Of a stretch of 14,228 nucleotides of DNA, positions 13,771 to 14,228 are shown one piece after another. This DNA is from an uncultured Lachnospiraceae bacterium (GTDB lineage Bacteria; Bacillota; Clostridia; Lachnospirales; Lachnospiraceae): the NCBI GenBank assembly GCA_937950565.1, contig CALFCS010000017.1:1-14228 (forward strand), given 5' to 3'. Numbering within the stretch: position 1 is the stretch's first letter; every line of letters starts with the position of its first letter. The notes beneath the pieces are model-generated. The model was not told the origin of the DNA, searched no databases, and was given only the letters and a program-made list of their open reading frames with translations. The position numbers and the translations under genes are program-made.

Positions 13771-14228
13771 TTACCAGTACATCCATGAATATCCTTCTCT
13801 TCTTTGCCTTCCAGAACCATTTAAAACAGGTTTATTCTTTTTTGATTTATCTTTGTTTTTCCCTTGATCTTTTTGGGAAGAAGTAACCTGTTCTGCTGGT
13901 ATACATACTCTTATTGGCATAGCAACTGAGCCTGTAAGCAACCCTATATAGCCCTGATAAATCCCTTTCTCCAAGGATCCAGCGTTTAGATTTGGTATCG
14001 CTCCAAATACTCCGCCTAAAGTAGCTTCACGTATTGTTTGAGATTCATTCCACTCAAAAGGTTTATCCTCTATTTCTGCATCTATTCTTTGACTAACATA
14101 GTCAGCTCCTGCATATATAGCAGCTCCAGCAGTAACACAAGCTATTGTAGGTGCTCCAAACGCTCCTACAGCAGCAGTTGCAGCGCTTGTAATGCCTCCT
14201 AGTATAATACCTTTTAACACATTATCCC
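13771..14228 (-). CDS. C-terminal end of a large protein, candidate polymorphic toxin (partial)
   Basis: 151 residues are visible. The frame is open to the window edge (D-N-V-L-K-G...), and no convincing start exists: the first candidate is a GTG at 14220 with no ribosome binding site in the 8 visible bases. The first 45 residues are Gly/Ala-rich and hydrophobic (GGITSAATAAVGAFGAP, AGAAIYAGADY). A second glycine-rich patch follows (ATLGGVFGAIPNLNAGS), then a lysine-rich linker (QKDQGKNKDKSKKNK) and an aromatic end (GYSWMYW). Such Gly/Ala stretches near the C-terminus are common before the toxin tip of RHS/LXG-type polymorphic toxins or within pore-forming tips. I recognise no catalytic motif. 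Three tandem paralogous membrane proteins follow, which fits toxin-immunity order. Confidence 0.5.
   Translation of the reverse strand, partial: DNVLKGIILGGITSAATAAVGAFGAPTIACVTAGAAIYAGADYVSQRIDAEIEDKPFEWNESQTIREATLGGVFGAIPNLNAGSLEKGIYQGYIGLLTGSVAMPIRVCIPAEQVTSSQKDQGKNKDKSKKNKPVLNGSGRQRREGYSWMYW

Overview
The window looks like chromosome of a low-to-moderate GC Firmicute, most likely a Clostridia/Lachnospiraceae gut-type bacterium. The reasons are the AGGAGG-type ribosome binding sites, several TTG starts placed at good Shine-Dalgarno spacing, a TIGR03960/TIGR03936 radical SAM pair, an SLH-domain surface protein, and a typical clostridial holin/Amidase_2 lysis pair. All convincing genes are on the minus strand, so transcription runs from high to low coordinates. 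No rRNA, tRNA, CRISPR array, transposase or integrase is visible.

Housekeeping half (about 1-7800). A promoter with a consensus -10 precedes an IbrA-like PAPS-reductase-fold protein (7696-6377). It is followed with almost no gaps by an IbrB-like ParB-domain protein, the TIGR03960 radical SAM protein, its overlapping partner TIGR03936, and a YbaK-type aminoacyl-tRNA deacylase. After a short gap with a weak promoter and a weak terminator-like hairpin comes a second operon: aspartate kinase, a two-CBS-domain protein and a metal-dependent amidohydrolase. At the left edge, a promoter, an about 80-nt leader and the first codons of what appears to be rplU (ribosomal protein bL21) are present. The leader fits an L21-type autoregulatory leader.

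Surface protein and regulator (7859-10281). A secreted protein with three C-terminal SLH domains has its own promoter and a strong terminator. Upstream lies a small XRE-family repressor-like gene. Its control region holds a TCTTTGG-aaaa-CCAAAGA palindrome flanked by two copies of an 11-mer 40 bp apart. A possible 53-codon ORF runs through this region and stops one base before the XRE start.

Accessory half (10348-14228, visibly AT-rich from about 11,700). This reads, in transcription order: the C-terminal end of a large protein with a glycine/alanine-rich hydrophobic stretch and a lysine-rich tail, cut by the window edge; three tandem paralogous two-TM proteins; a hairpin terminator; and a phage-type endolysin with a translationally coupled TTG-start holin. 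The third paralog carries an in-frame amber codon where the first two have tryptophan, and its homologous tail is still open beyond it. My reading is a candidate polymorphic-toxin module with a tandem immunity array next to a lysis cassette that could be a prophage remnant or a toxin-release device. The toxin and immunity roles are inference from architecture and not proven by the sequence.
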